From NCBI GenBank assembly GCA_004802725.1, contig SGPM01000321.1, forward strand, positions 1-30,657: a stretch of DNA of 30,657 bases, given 5' to 3'. The notes beneath the pieces were generated by a model, which saw only the letters and a list, made by a program, of their open reading frames with translations, had not been told where the DNA came from and made no database searches. Of the stretch, positions 20,797-30,657 are shown piece after piece. The position numbers were made by a program, and so were the translations under genes. Source of the DNA: Antrodiella citrinella (Eukaryota; Basidiomycota; Agaricomycetes; Polyporales; Steccherinaceae). The first letter of the stretch is position 1, and each line of letters opens with the position of its first letter.

Positions 20797-22597
20797 CTAC
20801 GGGGTGCGTGTCTGCGTCTCAATTGCCCATCTGACCGCGTCTTCGACGTCTTCGACTTCATGTGTCGGCGTGTGGCTTGGAGGGCCGTTGGAAGGGTCAT
20901 AAACGCCAGTACGGACAAGGATGGACTTCCAACCTGCTTGGTTTGCGCCTGCAATGTCTGAAACACAAGGAGTAAGGACATTAAAAGGTAAAGAATAAAG
21001 AATATCAAAACACACCGGATTCTGGATTATCTATGGAGTGCGTCAAATGAATAGCGTCGCAAATCACGGAGGCGACAGATAGATTACTCACCACCTACCA
21101 TATACCTATGATGACAATTGTGGATCAGCACGTCGTTGTACTGAGATCCAGACGAAAGGGCTCACACTTGAGGGGTCGATGCACTCCCTGGATGTTCTTT
21201 CTGCAGCAGTCGTAGCAGAGTAGTCTTTGCGTAATCATACGTCGGTTTCGTTGGCTTTCCCAGCTGCAAGAATGGGTATGTTGTACCAGTCAAACTCTGA
21301 CATAGCGAATGAGCCACTGTTGACTCCATGGAGAAGTGAAACGCTGACCTTGAACACCGATTGGAATGCGTCTTTGAAGGCACCCTGACCCAGTCTTGTC
21401 TGCGGAAAATCACTCCTCCACAACAGGTCTGGGTTACAAAATACTAGTTCTATACCATCTTCGGCATGCAGTCCACGAGGATTAGTGTGTCTACCACCAA
21501 TGACCCCTCCAGAGAGAATCATGTCGCATATAAGTTGAATATCCACAGACCAGTGGCGAGGGTCGTGGAACACCAAAGCGGCACGAAGGTTGATCTTGGA
21601 GAAATCAACGACCTTCACAAGTGTGAGCAGAGTCTGCATCTCGTGTAAACGTCCTCATACCTTGGCAGTACGTCGTTCATCCGCATTGAGTCTGTAAAAT
21701 GGCCAGGCACTAGGAACGTATTACTTTCATGAATAGATTTGTTAAGTAGCAAACAAAACTTACGCGGAATTCCACGCCAAAACGTCTAGACTGGTGTAAA
21801 CCTGGTTAAAGCCATAGCTTGTAGCAACGACTCAGTCTGGGTAGCTTTTNCTTCACAAAAACGACCAATCACCTCTCTGCCACCTTTCTCACTTCATCAT
21901 TCTCGCCACCCAGTACGAGGATAGGTTCGTTCACGTACTTTCCAGCCAGACTCTTCAGCACAGTGTGCGCCAGGATGACGCGTTGAGGATTGATCTGAGA
22001 GNAGCAACTTTGTGAGGTAGAGCACAAATGGTGAACATTCTGACTCAACGCACCTCATGCCCAATAATTGAAGTCAGCTGCTCGGCCTTTGCTTCCTCAC
22101 TCACACCACCGCCGTTTGTTAACTATGGGCGTCCCAACCTTAATATTGCAGCAAGNCCTAAGTCAGAGAACTCACCAGGATGTAAGGAATCTTTCTTGCA
22201 AAAAAAAAACGAGTTAGNACATCGCACCACACAATGTCAAGAAGGGNCAGGACGTACATGCCAAGTGTGTTTTCCCCGTCAAGCATGGCTAGTGCTCTCT
22301 TCGCCTCCGGTAACCCTTGTTTCCCACGGATCAATACACCGTCCTACCTCACGGAATCTTAGATGGCTGCCTCTGATTATACGTGGTTTGAGCTCACAAT
22401 ATCGAACGCGAACGCCAGCGGGCACGACGTCCTCACAGNATCTAGATCCGTTCCTTGAGAAAATCCAGCGCGGCATAAACATGCGCGTGCTTACTTTGCG
22501 TCAAAAGTCGTNTAGGAAGCTGGTGTGTACCATTTCTATNAGATGCGTATAGNAAATGGNCTTGCCCTCGAAAAGTACAAGGATAGTTCAGGCGCAT
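20797..22597 (-). CDS. HAD-superfamily hydrolase of the CECR5/YKR070W type
   Basis: Thirteen exons can be chained in one frame: 22597-22495, 22441-22398, 22343-22258, 22194-22176, 22122-22054, 21994-21873, 21817-21764, 21709-21661, 21612-21349, 21263-21166, 21105-21092, 21030-21016 and 20957-20797, for 365 aa. HAD motifs appear in order: FDIDGVL (Asp48, Asp50), LTNGGG, LGKPTKP (the motif III Lys) and VYMVGDNPESD. PILVLGGENDEVR and FCNPDLLW are typical of this subfamily. The basic N-terminus could target mitochondria, as in the yeast homologue. The substrate is unknown. Exons of 14, 15 and 19 nt are notable. The first two exons contain N bases, so the start at 22597 is the least certain part. 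Confidence 0.88.
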
Positions 22598-23071
22598 GGT
22601 GAGAGGCTAGGTCAAACGAATTTACATGCCAGAGACATACGCGTCACTACATGTTATTAGCGCCGTATCNGTGTGACATCCTCGCATGAATAAGGCAATA
22701 TTGATGAAGNCTTNGACAAGCACNCATCAACAACTGCCGGCATAGGCCGGCAGACTCGGCACGAATCCGTCGGTCCCGACCGGGTCGGTCAAAATCTGAG
22801 TGAAGTGCGCTCTCGGGGATTCGCCATTGAGCTATAGTACAACGTCGGATAAATAAATCGTTACAAATCGCTGCAGTAATACAATGTNTGGAGTAGAAGT
22901 CATCAAATGCAAAACTGGAGATTCGTANTCCAAGGTCAAAAAGCTAAAACCGTGTCAAACTCGGTACTACAAACCCTGCGCGCAACAGGCGGTGACCGGT
23001 AACACTCCTGCATACCCTTAATCTGCGATGTTCNAAAGCTCATCGAGAACGAAANAGACATGCCNCAGTAA
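22598..23071. other. low-quality intergenic region with small palindromes
   Basis: Several N bases. Two short hairpins are visible near 22737-22754 (TGCCGG/CCGGCA) and just before 22790 (CCGAC/GTCGG). No gene is recognised. Confidence 0.4.
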
Positions 23072-24502
23072 CTAGAAAACCAGTTTTCCCAAAACGTCCC
23101 TCTTGAACCGGCTCTTCAGCAACTCCTGGCTCTGCGGCGCCAATGTTTGGTATTCCACAACCTCATCAATCTTCTTCNAATAGTTTCCAAAGTCCGGAAT
23201 AACAGCGACTCTCAAGGTATGAAGAGTCTTGAGCGGGTCATGCCTCAGGATGTCCTGGGTAACATCCCATGAGGGAGCACTGAGCACGAATTGCGACATG
23301 GACCTGTCGGGGTACGGAAGAAGTCCNATGGTGACGTGCCGCAGATGAGAAGGCGCAACGCGCAAACATGCGTTGACGTTGACCATATAAAGAGCGGCCA
23401 TCTCTGGCTCAGTTGGTGTGCCCAGTTGAATGAAGTGGAGCGAGTGCAAACGTGAGCAGGAAGATATGTCGAATGTGTTCCTGCCAATGTCATGCAATCC
23501 GAATTGACCAACCGCTGAGTACTCTCGTCAGTCAGTCGAAACAATCAAGATATTGCAANAACTTACCTAAAGTCATCTCCTCGAGAGTGTCATACAATGG
23601 GATCAAGAAACGCGCTGCGTCCGGAATGAGCAACGACAACATAGGCATGTTGAGATGCGTAACATTGCGGAATACCGTACTCGGGAATAGATTGAGGATA
23701 CCTGAGACGTGACGAAGCAACAAGTTCGTGACATTCAGGTCTCCTCCGTACGGTGGCGGGCGTTCTCGACCTGCGACGATGCTTGCAGTGTCGAAAATAA
23801 CGCTGACGATGGACAACTCTTCCAGCGCCGGGAAGATGTTGGTGAGATTACGAAAGCATGCGAACGCCGGCGACGGAACTAGGACTTCGCGCATAATGAG
23901 CTTCCGAAGGGACGTGACCTTTAGCATCTCCATATGATCCTGAAGTGTCGGCACATCTAACGCCATGTAGACTCCCTCGAGGTCGACTGAAAGGGGGTTA
24001 GGGAACGAACCGAGTAACAAGCACATCTGCCGCAGGTCCGTGCCGTTCTGGGGAATCGGCCATACACCCTCGGGTTCGTCCAACCCTGCAAACGGAAGCT
24101 TCATGGTCGTCGACGAACGGATGTGGAGGTGCTGGACGTATCCGCACACACTGGGCGTGGCGCAGAAGAACGCAGCGGCAGCGTTAAGATGCCGGTCTGG
24201 CGTCCTGATGATGATTTGGATGGTGCGGAAGAGGTAGAACCGACTGCGCGGAAGCCACATTCTGGCCACAGCGGCGCAGCTTGCAAGAGTGGTCTTGTCG
24301 TCGTGAAAGAGATCGACGACCATTTCGATGATCTCCGGAATGGATAGAGCCGACAATGTGGAGCCATACTGAGCGTTCGACTCGCATAGAGTCGTGTGCG
24401 GTGCGCTGTGGTCTGTGAATATGTCCAAAGCGATGCGGTGAGTAGTATCACAAGGAGAGCTCGGCAATAACTGCACTCACGAAGTTCCTGGACTATCGCC
24501 AT
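23072..24502 (-). CDS. F-box / leucine-rich-type protein
   Basis: Three exons (24502-24481, 24412-23567, 23514-23072) with 68- and 52-nt introns encode 436 aa. Residues about 24-72 resemble the degenerate F-box of basidiomycete proteins (SALSIPEIIEMVVDLF, then LASCAAVARMWLPRSRFYLFRTI); leucine-rich stretches follow with the pattern LRKLIMREV, ALEELSIVSV, NVTHLNMPML. Such proteins are predicted substrate receptors of SCF ubiquitin ligases, but targets are not predictable. The first exon is only 22 nt (MAIVQEL plus one base); its donor GTGAGT and the ATG before it are good. A close paralogue lies at 25081-26383, so this is a local duplication. A few N bases fall in exon 3 and the second intron. 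Confidence 0.85.
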
Positions 24503-25080
24503 GGTGAATCAACGATTGAGAGTGCGGGTCTGACTGTAGGACTGGTTTCGTCTGGTCACATTCCAGACGTGAGGGCGAGAGGGGTACAAAGTGGAAGGTT
24601 TCCACTACGTATGCATGAGAGTATACATATAGTGGTCACTTGCTACTTAGTAAGTGAGAAAGATTCTCACAACGTTTTAACGCTTCGGGCATTCGGTCGT
24701 TACGTGCCAACATAAGGCACTGGATCTGGCAGATCATCGATCAGTGAATTGTACAGCAGATTCGTCGTGAATCTTTTGGTCGTGATATGTATTGTCTGTG
24801 GCTATCCAGTCTTCGGCCAGAAACACAAAAGTAACGAAAGACCGAGCCATTATTTCTANAAGTCAGTCCACTACCCTTCTACAATTTCCAATATTGAATA
24901 TTGAATGCATGTCACCGTCGGTAGCAGTACGAGCACCCTGACTGCCGTCTGCGCTTCAACTCAATCCCAACCAATCTGAACGCAGAACGCACCCCAGGCG
25001 CACTGCTGCGAATATAAGCTTTATACACGCATCAGACGGGCCCCGGCACTGGATCAACTGATTTATACTCACCGCGACGA
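24503..25080. other. intergenic between the F-box paralogues
   Basis: About 580 bp, the presumed promoter of the F-box gene starting at 24502. No coding content is supported. Confidence 0.45.
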
Positions 25081-26383
25081 CTAGTCGAACACCACTTTGT
25101 TCAGGAAATTCGCGCTGAATTTCGTCNGTAACAAATTCCTCCAGGCCGCGGGGATCGGCACAACGTCTGTATTGGACCATACAGGTGCAAGATGTCTGGA
25201 CTCCGGGACGCCAGTGATGCGGAAGGTTTCTAACTNGGGAAACATCTTCGTTGCAACGTTCTGGANAGTATTCCAGTCCATGAGGTTCAGATGTTCCAAC
25301 ATCTCGTCGTGCCACTGGGATACCNCAATTCCGGCTGTAAAGCTGCGCAGGGTCGACATCGACGGCGAAATCTTGAGCACAGTGCGGATGCCGCTGAAGA
25401 AATCANCGGGCGAATAGTCACTGAGCGCAGAACCCGAGTCAAGGAAGCGAATGGATTTNAGGCGCGAACAGGATGCCAGGGAGAACATGCTGCGTCGAAC
25501 TACANTCCACGCTGCCATCACGAACTGCAAATGCTTTGGAGAGACTTGTCCTAGATACGATGTTAGTATGGAGATAATCAAACAAAAATACGCGTACTCA
25601 AAGTGAACTCTTCCAAAGTATCGTAGAGAGCAGCGAGACGTTTGCCGGCTTGATACAGCAAAAACGTCGACCCTACATCCAACAAAGTAAAGTTCTTGAA
25701 GGCAACTGGCGNGACAAAATCGAGGAAGACGGGAACTTTGAGGAGCTCGAGCTTCGTGATTCCAAATCCGTCCCAAGGAAGTGATATGTCTGGATCAGTG
25801 GGATTGAGGTGCAGTCGGATAAGATGTAGTTCCTGTACGCCATCTAAAACGCTCGTCAGGTTCACGAAATATGCCATGGACTCGCCAGGCACTTCGACGT
25901 CCCTCATNGTCAAAAAACGCAGTGAAGGCACAGTGAATTGATGAATGCAATTGATGAANNCATTTGATTCAAAGATGGGGTAGACTCCTTGCATGTCCAC
26001 GGAAGCAAGATTGGGTAGNATGAGCATGAGGGAGGTGAACAGACGGTCTGGAGATCTATTCCATTCTGTGGCGGCATGTTTGCGTCGCTAGGCTGCATCA
26101 ACGAATCCGCACGAATATGGATGTTCTGCACATATCCGNACACACTCGGTACAGCTTGGAAGAAATCGAAAGCTGTATCGAGGTTCCGGTCTGGTGTCCT
26201 GATGACGATTTGAACCGTGCGGAAAAGGTGGTAACGACTGCGCGNGAGCCACATAGTGGAGGCTACAGCACAGTCTAACAGTGTTGCTTTGTCATCTACA
26301 TAGTCGATGACTGCTTCAATCAGCTCCTGGACACAGAAAGCGGAGGTCATTCNCAGCAGTTGCTCGCTTCGCCCTGGGTACAA
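25081..26383 (-). pseudogene. F-box paralogue with apparent frameshift
   Basis: Minus-strand paralogue of the gene at 23072-24502. It shares the F-box-like part (VQELIEAVIDYVDDKATLLDCA, then RSRYHLFRTVQIVIRTPDRNLD), the GYVQNIHIR block, PNLASVDMQGVY, and a last exon 25550-25081 joined to 25598 by a 47-nt intron. The frame breaks near 26050: GIDLQ continues in one frame while FTSLML and PNLASVDMQ continue in another, consistent with one missing base. The region holds about a dozen N bases, so sequencing error is a real alternative to decay. The start codon is not resolved; the left part begins in the open frame near 26383 and a short first exon, as in the paralogue, is expected upstream. Confidence 0.7.
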
Positions 26384-27108
26384 ATCGCGATCAGCCCTGA
26401 GATAGACCGATCAGCCACATCCAAGATGAAAGAGTGAAAGAGTAACTGACTATGTTAGGTTCCTACGTGGAACAACCCACCGCAATGCGTTGGGTACAAC
26501 TTGTACAAGATCAAAAACGATGGATGAAACTTTGAAAGTTGACGGTCGTCGTCGTGGTCCGACTTCACCGCCATGACATTGCGCGGAGAATTCCGAACGA
26601 GAATACAGACGGCGATTGTGTATCTGACGCAGCGCAGGCTCGAATCTTAACATTGTACACAGTATGACAAAGAGCCACACCATCTGTGTCGACCTGGAGT
26701 TCTAGCAGTGGTGCTCCGAGTCATATCTCGCTATCAGGCCAGTCAGCTCTCCGACGGAGCTGCGGTTCTGTTACGGCTTGAGCTTCAAGTCAGTTTCTAC
26801 CATTGAAAAATTGACGACTGCTATCGAGATGGCAGAGGATGTCATGGTGGTGTGTGTACATATCGGTGATGACTGTTAAGCGGAAGTTATGTCTGAGCGC
26901 CAAACAGACCCGGGAAGGTCGGCCTATGTCTAGCATCGGGAAATGCACCTCTTCTACTTTAGACTCAACGCTCTCTGGTCGTTTCTGCCTTTCCATCTTC
27001 CGTGCGTCTCATCCACCACGTCTTATACCTCCACACGCTCGGTCGAAATACCCCAATATTCTCCACATCTGCACGGTATCATATCACCGCACGCAATCCG
27101 GACCACAC
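26384..27108. other. intergenic region with divergent promoters
   Basis: Lies between the minus-strand F-box copy and the plus-strand gene at 27109. A plus-strand open frame runs from 26839 into the next gene but its upstream part lacks protein-like character and is taken as leader. Nothing else is recognised. Confidence 0.4.
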
Positions 27109-27867
27109 ATGGGGGAGGACCACCAATGCACCAATTGCGGAATCACAGGAAACATCGGCGTCGCACTCGAAGACTGGGATAGCGTTTCTGCACAGCTCAA
27201 GACTGTATTCTATTTCATCCAAGGACTGCGGGAATGGAATTTCGATCTATTGGAGTCGACGTTGAGCGATGACTACCAGATGGAGGTGTTGCCGCGGTCA
27301 TTAGGGATACCAACAAGACTGAAGGGGGAATGGTTGCAGACATGCAAGGAGGCGAATATCTTGGAACCTGGATACAGAGTACGTCTCACCGCCATCTGAA
27401 ACGTTGACATCCCCGAACCGCCCGCTCTTCCCCCACCCCTTCTTCTTTCAATTTCACGGCGTGGTTTTCGTTGAAGAGAATGGGAGTATGGACTGAGAAT
27501 AGCGTGTTCTAGGTAGATATCATTGACGTCAACGAGTCACCAGGACGGATATGGATCCATGTGCGTACCCTGCCATCTGTATTGCTCCCTGCTGACCGCG
27601 TTGCCTCTGTGCAGGCGACAGTCTATGCCCGGGCGAAGATAGGGCAGTCGTATGAGAACGAGTACCTCCTGATGTTTCGTCTCACCACAAACGAATCCGG
27701 GGAGCCGAAGATCCGAGAGTTGAAGGAGTTCATGGACAGTCTGTATACCACAAACTTTGCGTTGGCCGTCGGCCGGAAGGGCCAGGTGAGTTAGTTTGAG
27801 TATTTTTGCTCTCATCCTCACATCATCACAGCTCTGCATGACACCTGCGACGAGGCAAGCCGCATAG
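27109..27867 (+). CDS. SnoaL/NTF2-like small protein
   Basis: Exons 27109-27378, 27513-27560, 27615-27785 and 27832-27867 give 174 aa. If the last intron (GTGAGT, 46 nt) is not spliced, the frame instead stops at 27794. A CxxC pair (CTNC) near the N-terminus is followed by LREWNFDLLESTLSDDYQMEVLPRS, then GRIWIHATVYARA, YENEYLLMFRL and KIRELKEFMDS. This order (helix, strand with acidic pocket, YENEY and L(K/R)EF-DS) is the pattern of fungal SnoaL-like proteins with a cone-shaped NTF2 fold. Many such proteins are cyclases or hydrolases, others have unknown roles; no catalytic identity is claimed. The first intron (134 nt) is longer than its neighbours and is less certain. Confidence 0.65.
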
Positions 27868-28159
27868 GGAGAGGACATATGCCGATGTTTTTCGGAGCGA
27901 GCGAGTGCATGTAAACATATTTTATCGCTGTTACCACTTTTGTTTTTTGTTTGCAATTATGTTTTTCATTCTGGGACAGATGGTTCGATTACACTATGTA
28001 AGCTTATATGTATGAGCGTAGATAGTCCACTTACATGTACAGATACATTTCTGCATGGCGGGCAGGACAAGGAAAGCGACAAATGATAAGTATGGATAAA
28101 TGAAGACGAGAGGGATGCATGATGCAGGTCAAAGAGCGGCATGAACGGAGCAGACACCG

Positions 28160-29352
28160 TCAGCGAGGGGGGGTGTACCAGGGGAGAGGTCCAGGGTATA
28201 ACACAGTGTGACCACCTTCGCGCGGGCCGGGGCACCAATTGAACAGACCACCAAGCTCCGGCGAAGAGGTGTAGTAGGAGTGGTATCGGAAGAACGGGTT
28301 GCGAGAGCGCCGCTTCGACTGCAGCATGTCGTGGCAGCCATACGTATCAAGAGTGTATGGGAGGTAGCCGTTTTGTCGCTAAGGGTCTACGTCAGCAAGA
28401 CGAGTCGGGATATGTCATGAATGGAAAAAATACACGCACCTCGCCATCTCTAGCGGCTGGTACTTCCTTGTCAGGGTCTATCCCAATGTAGTGGAAACGT
28501 TCTGCGGGCCAACGGAGCGCCGCGCGATGTAGCTCAGTGAACCGACGTCGCTTCATCTCGTATCCCACCACGGTGATGAGTTCCGGGTAGCTTCCAGTGT
28601 ACTCGTGGAATCTCGCAATGGAGAACAGGAGGTTTTGGAAAGAGTCCAGGGCGTGGTCTTCAGTGGTAGCACGTCGGAACAAGCCTGGCTGCGCTCCAAA
28701 CGTTCCGGTCTGCGATGCGAGTCGCAGGTAGGACTCTGCCTCCGTCGTGGTGGAGTTCTGCCTCGTCTGACCTCTGGACGTGATCCTATAGGCTGACCTT
28801 CGCAAGAGTATACAGAGCACTCACCCACTGAATACTACGAGGGCATTCTCATCCACCCGGGCGAGTTCTGCTCTGTGGACCCTCAGCCACAGCAATATAC
28901 CCTGAAGACCCAACACGCACTCACCCTGTCTCTATATGACTGACCCACGCTTGCACACGCCCTCCTCCCTGCTGGTACTGTTCTAGTATCCATTTATCTT
29001 CTGCTAAAGCCTGATCCTTCGACCAACCCTTCCAGATCCCATGTCCTGGGACCACGATGAGATGGTTCAGCCCCTTCAACGCGTCATCCCTGTGTATAGT
29101 GGCGAGGATGCTATCTGGTGCGTGTCCGAACGCATCTAGGGCTTTGGCTATCGACCCTCCAGAGGGTTCAGAGAAGTAGTATGAGAGATTGACGAGAAAA
29201 GAGAGTACTGCGAAGGCTGCGAGGATGAGGAATCCGAGGTTGGTGACCCGTGCACGTGTAAGGAGGATGTCTAGTTTCGAGCGATGATGAAGGTTTACAA
29301 GGTGACCTTTGGAGCGTTGTCCTATTCGAAATGAGGCCGGCGTAGGAAGCAT
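28160..29352 (-). CDS. DUF218-domain membrane protein
   Basis: Four exons (29352-28925, 28872-28825, 28773-28440, 28378-28160) with 51-61 nt introns encode 342 aa. One transmembrane helix lies at about residues 38-60 (NLGFLILAAFAVLSFLVNLS). The DUF218 (YdcF/SanA-like) core follows: HLIVVPGHGIWKG, DENALVVFSGGQTR, STTTEAESYLRLA, ATTEDHALDSFQNLLFSIAR, ELITVVGYEMKRRRF and a C-terminal PFFRYHSYYTSSPELGGLFNWCP. The fungal members are conserved single-anchor proteins of the secretory pathway; the reaction is unknown. All junction phases agree. It converges with the SnoaL-like gene, and a TATATAAC lies about 170 nt upstream. Confidence 0.92.
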
Positions 29353-29523
29353 TGTTGTCGAGAGAGACCGACCGACCCAAGAGGTAAAACGATTGCAAGG
29401 TCGTGGTCTGTGTCAGAAGTGGCTGACAATAAGCGCACATACATACGACAGGCCCGACGCCCAAGGTTTGCTTCAGCCTTGGAAGAACCAATCGCAAGAG
29501 GCCATGTCACTTGATTGAGATGT

Positions 29524-29530
29524 TATATAA
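29524..29530 (-). promoter_or_regulatory. TATA-like site upstream of DUF218 gene
   Basis: Minus-strand TATATAAC context about 170 nt before the ATG at 29352. It is AT-rich and isolated, so only a candidate core promoter. Confidence 0.3.
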
Positions 29531-29979
29531 CTACACATGAGTCCCAAGTGAGAGGTTTCGCACTACTCAGTGCAGAAACTTGAAGACGTCGAAAGGCTCA
29601 TGAATTGGAACTCGTACTTATACGAAGGGAACAATATTCGCTGGGATGGCCTGTCAGTTGTTTGAGTGCAAAAATGTTCATTTTTATCGCTGACGGTGGT
29701 CAATACAAGTTGGAAGTGACAGAATCCACGCAGTTGACTGAGCTCGCGTCGCCGTCGTCTCGTACCCAGACTACTAGTGACGACTGCAACATACAGTATT
29801 ACTTTCAAGTCACCACATGTGGAAGGTGAAGCGTAAATTAGAACAATGTCTGAAAGAGAAACTGACTGTCCTTCTGAACATCCAAGGTCCGTGTCGGTCG
29901 AACATGATGAACATCTTCGAGAACAACGTTTGTGGCGCATCCTTCTTCGTCACGGTTCCGGGTGAAGTCGAAAGAACTA
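29531..29979. other. intergenic region, no gene seen
   Basis: Short frames only on both strands, without recognisable content. The interval separates the DUF218 gene from the palindrome and tRNA. Confidence 0.45.
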
Positions 29980-30010
29980 CACAAGCGCCAAGAAGTTCTT
30001 GGCGCTTGTG
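29980..30010. repeat. perfect 31-bp palindrome (15-bp arms, 1-nt centre)
   Basis: CACAAGCGCCAAGAA (29980-29994) and TTCTTGGCGCTTGTG (29996-30010) are exact reverse complements around a single G. It ends 91 bp before the tRNA. No open frame or element boundary explains it. Confidence 0.9.
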
Positions 30011-30101
30011 CGCTGTCACTTTGCTTTACTATGCACTATTCCTCCACCAGAAATTGTATCTTGCGTGGTCCCTTCGACATTTGAGATACCTTTTGTAACA
30101 A

Positions 30102-30183
30102 GGTACCATAGCCAAGTGGTTACGGCGACAGATTAGAAATCTGTTCCTCTTTGAGGGCGCAGGTTCGAGTCCTGCTGGTATCG
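30102..30183 (+). tRNA. tRNA-Ser: tRNA-Ser (anticodon AGA)
   Basis: An 82-nt class II tRNA without intron. The acceptor stem GGTACCA pairs with TGGTATC (30176-30182, one G-U pair) and the discriminator is G30183. The anticodon stem ACAGA/TCTGT encloses loop TTAGAAA, giving AGA at 30135-30137. A long variable arm (TCCTCTTTGAGGG) marks serine. The T arm is GCAGG-TTCGAGT-CCTGC, and GGTTCGAGTCC (30162-30172) is a good Pol III box B. Box A overlaps the D arm (TAGCCAAGTGG). CCA is not encoded, as expected in a eukaryote. Confidence 0.96.
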
Positions 30184-30188
30184 GTAGC

Positions 30189-30193
30189 TTTTT
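30189..30193 (+). terminator. Pol III terminator (T5)
   Basis: TTTTT begins 6 nt after the tRNA end, the usual RNA polymerase III stop. Confidence 0.75.
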
Positions 30194-30657
30194 GTGTCCA
30201 AGAATCGTCGAAAACGCTTCAGAATTGCGGAAGATATGAGCTGCGCAAGTTTGCAGCAAAATTGAAGCTGTGGGTCTTTTTGTAGCCTTTTGGCGACGTT
30301 TCAGGGACGTCACAGGCATCGGAAGAGTTCTATGGTTACCTGACTATCCCTACGATGTATCTTCATACTTAGACGTAGACTGGAGCGACGAAAAAACCCC
30401 GGAAAACGGTGAACACTAACCAAAACAGAAAAGAGCCAGTCAAGGTAATTTGTACGCAATCAATGACGTTCGAAACAATCAAGGCTTGTGCACTCGACAT
30501 CAACGAACATATCGAGACCCTATGTTCAGATAAAAGATGAGCGGAAGCAAGCTAAAAAGGAGAAAACCGACGAGCACAGCCTACGGCAATCCCCGACTTC
30601 TATTTTGATCGGTGGCGGCGTCAAGTAGATTTCCCCCATTTGGGGGCCTTAAGAGGC
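30194..30657. other. intergenic flank of the tRNA
   Basis: No gene recognised. A small perfect palindrome, CCCCCATTTGGGGG, lies at 30633-30646. Confidence 0.45.

Noticed and set aside
22798..22850. tRNA-like words on the minus strand (TAGCTCAATGGC)
   Set aside because: No acceptor, anticodon or T arm can be folded with it.
1..30657. Mobile element, CRISPR array, or biosynthetic gene cluster
   Set aside because: No transposase, integrase, terminal repeats, regular direct repeats or core biosynthetic enzymes were found.

Overview
The window reads as nuclear DNA of a filamentous basidiomycete (Agaricomycetes; a polypore-type fungus is plausible, but the order is not proven). Genes are cut by many short GT-AG introns, mostly 47-85 nt, usually with a CTAAC/CTGAC-like branch site. 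Several encoded families are ones I know from mushroom genomes: a degenerate fungal kinase-like protein, an expanded G-alpha, F-box/leucine-rich proteins, a WPGYEH-type orphan family and a trypsin-fold-like repetitive family. Scattered N bases, dense at 3170-4470, 21850-23580 and 24860-26350, show that parts are low-quality sequence.

Layout, left to right. 883-3166 (+): kinase-like protein without the catalytic-loop Asp. 4294-5155 (-): DJ-1/PfpI protein. 5575-6094 (-): possible small presequence-bearing protein. 7176-8232 (+): phosphosulfolactate-synthase/HSA32-like protein with no visible first exon. It converges on 8341-9277 (-), the GPI-anchor deacetylase PIG-L/Gpi12. 9438-11224 (+): decayed trypsin-fold-like gene. 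12449-13226 (+): agaricomycete orphan protein. 13849-16123 (-): large G-alpha subunit with an altered G3 motif. 18533-20447 (-): membrane dipeptidase. 20797-22597 (-): CECR5-type HAD protein. 23072-24502 and 25081-26383 (-): two related F-box proteins, the second with a frameshift. 27109-27867 (+): SnoaL/NTF2-like protein. 28160-29352 (-): DUF218 membrane protein. 30102-30183 (+): tRNA-Ser(AGA) with a Pol III terminator.

The genes do not form a pathway cluster. They look like ordinary housekeeping genes (GPI deacetylase, dipeptidase, HAD protein, DUF218 protein, tRNA) mixed with lineage-expanded families (kinase-like, G-alpha, F-box, orphan, protease-like) of which at least one copy is decaying. 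No mobile element, CRISPR array or biosynthetic cluster is visible.

The observations most worth a second look are the G-alpha with DVGGA in place of DVGGQ and a long Ser/Pro insert, the kinase-like protein with HGS in its catalytic loop, the fungal HSA32/ComA homologue, a perfect 31-bp palindrome beside the tRNA, and micro-exons that interrupt catalytic motifs. Exon boundaries were assigned by hand from splice consensus, frame continuity and family resemblance. No transcript evidence was available.
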